Shown piece by piece: positions 14,047-14,080 of a DNA stretch of 14,080 nucleotides (position 1 is its first letter; every line of letters starts with the position of its first letter). The stretch lies in NCBI GenBank assembly GCA_937959375.1, contig CALGLS010000015.1, positions 1 to 14,080 of the forward strand. Direction: 5' to 3'. A program made the position numbers and the translations under genes. The stretch is from an uncultured Saprospiraceae bacterium (GTDB lineage Bacteria; Bacteroidota; Bacteroidia; Chitinophagales; Saprospiraceae). The notes under the pieces are model-generated. The model was not told where the DNA came from, ran no database searches, and saw nothing but the letters and a program-made list of their open reading frames with translations.

Positions 14047-14080
14047 TAAAAAATGCGATAGCAGGCAAACAAAACAAATC

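Overview
The window reads as an ordinary chromosomal segment of a Bacteroidota bacterium, with repeats that remind me of the Saprospiria/Lewinella side of the phylum (the class-level guess is weak). The support for Bacteroidota is direct. Several genes are preceded by the phylum's -7 box TAnnTTTG, start codons sit in A-rich stretches without Shine-Dalgarno sequences, Rho carries the long charged insert typical of the phylum, and kdsD and recQ are divergent neighbours. Coding DNA is moderately AT-rich and intergenic DNA strongly so.

Layout, left to right. Bases 1-529 (minus) hold the 5' part of a lipoprotein gene that runs off the left edge. It lies just downstream of kdsD/kpsF (556-1524, minus), the arabinose-5-phosphate isomerase that feeds Kdo and LPS synthesis. 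Divergent from it is recQ (plus), which ends at a textbook terminator, followed by a palindromic repeat element and aroQ (3-dehydroquinase, plus). A minus-strand block follows: rho (6655-8247), rpmH (6379-6534, ribosomal protein L34), rnpA (5755-6165, RNase P protein) and an unrecognised membrane protein (4950-5477). A 482-base spacer with a promoter leads into the plus-strand genes serS, a YugP-type membrane zinc peptidase, a PIN-like protein and frr (ribosome recycling factor). The window ends with a minus-strand lipoprotein predicted to form a beta-propeller.

Most genes are core housekeeping: translation (serS, frr, rpmH), RNA processing and termination (rnpA, rho), DNA repair (recQ), aromatic amino acid synthesis (aroQ) and envelope sugar supply (kdsD). 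The less ordinary material is of two kinds. First, there are four poorly characterised proteins: two lipoproteins, one signal-peptide membrane protein, and a PIN-like protein in which an expected acidic residue appears to be Asn. Second, the intergenic DNA carries short interspersed repeats: three copies of TAGGGAGTTG, several CTACGTTAG copies, hexamer and nonamer tandem repeats, a large imperfect palindrome at 4210-4306, and a 94-base inverted-repeat element at 5576-5669.

I see no CRISPR array, transposase, phage gene, tRNA, rRNA or defence operon. I found no convincing new multi-gene system; the repeat family and the inverted-repeat element are the best candidates for something undescribed.
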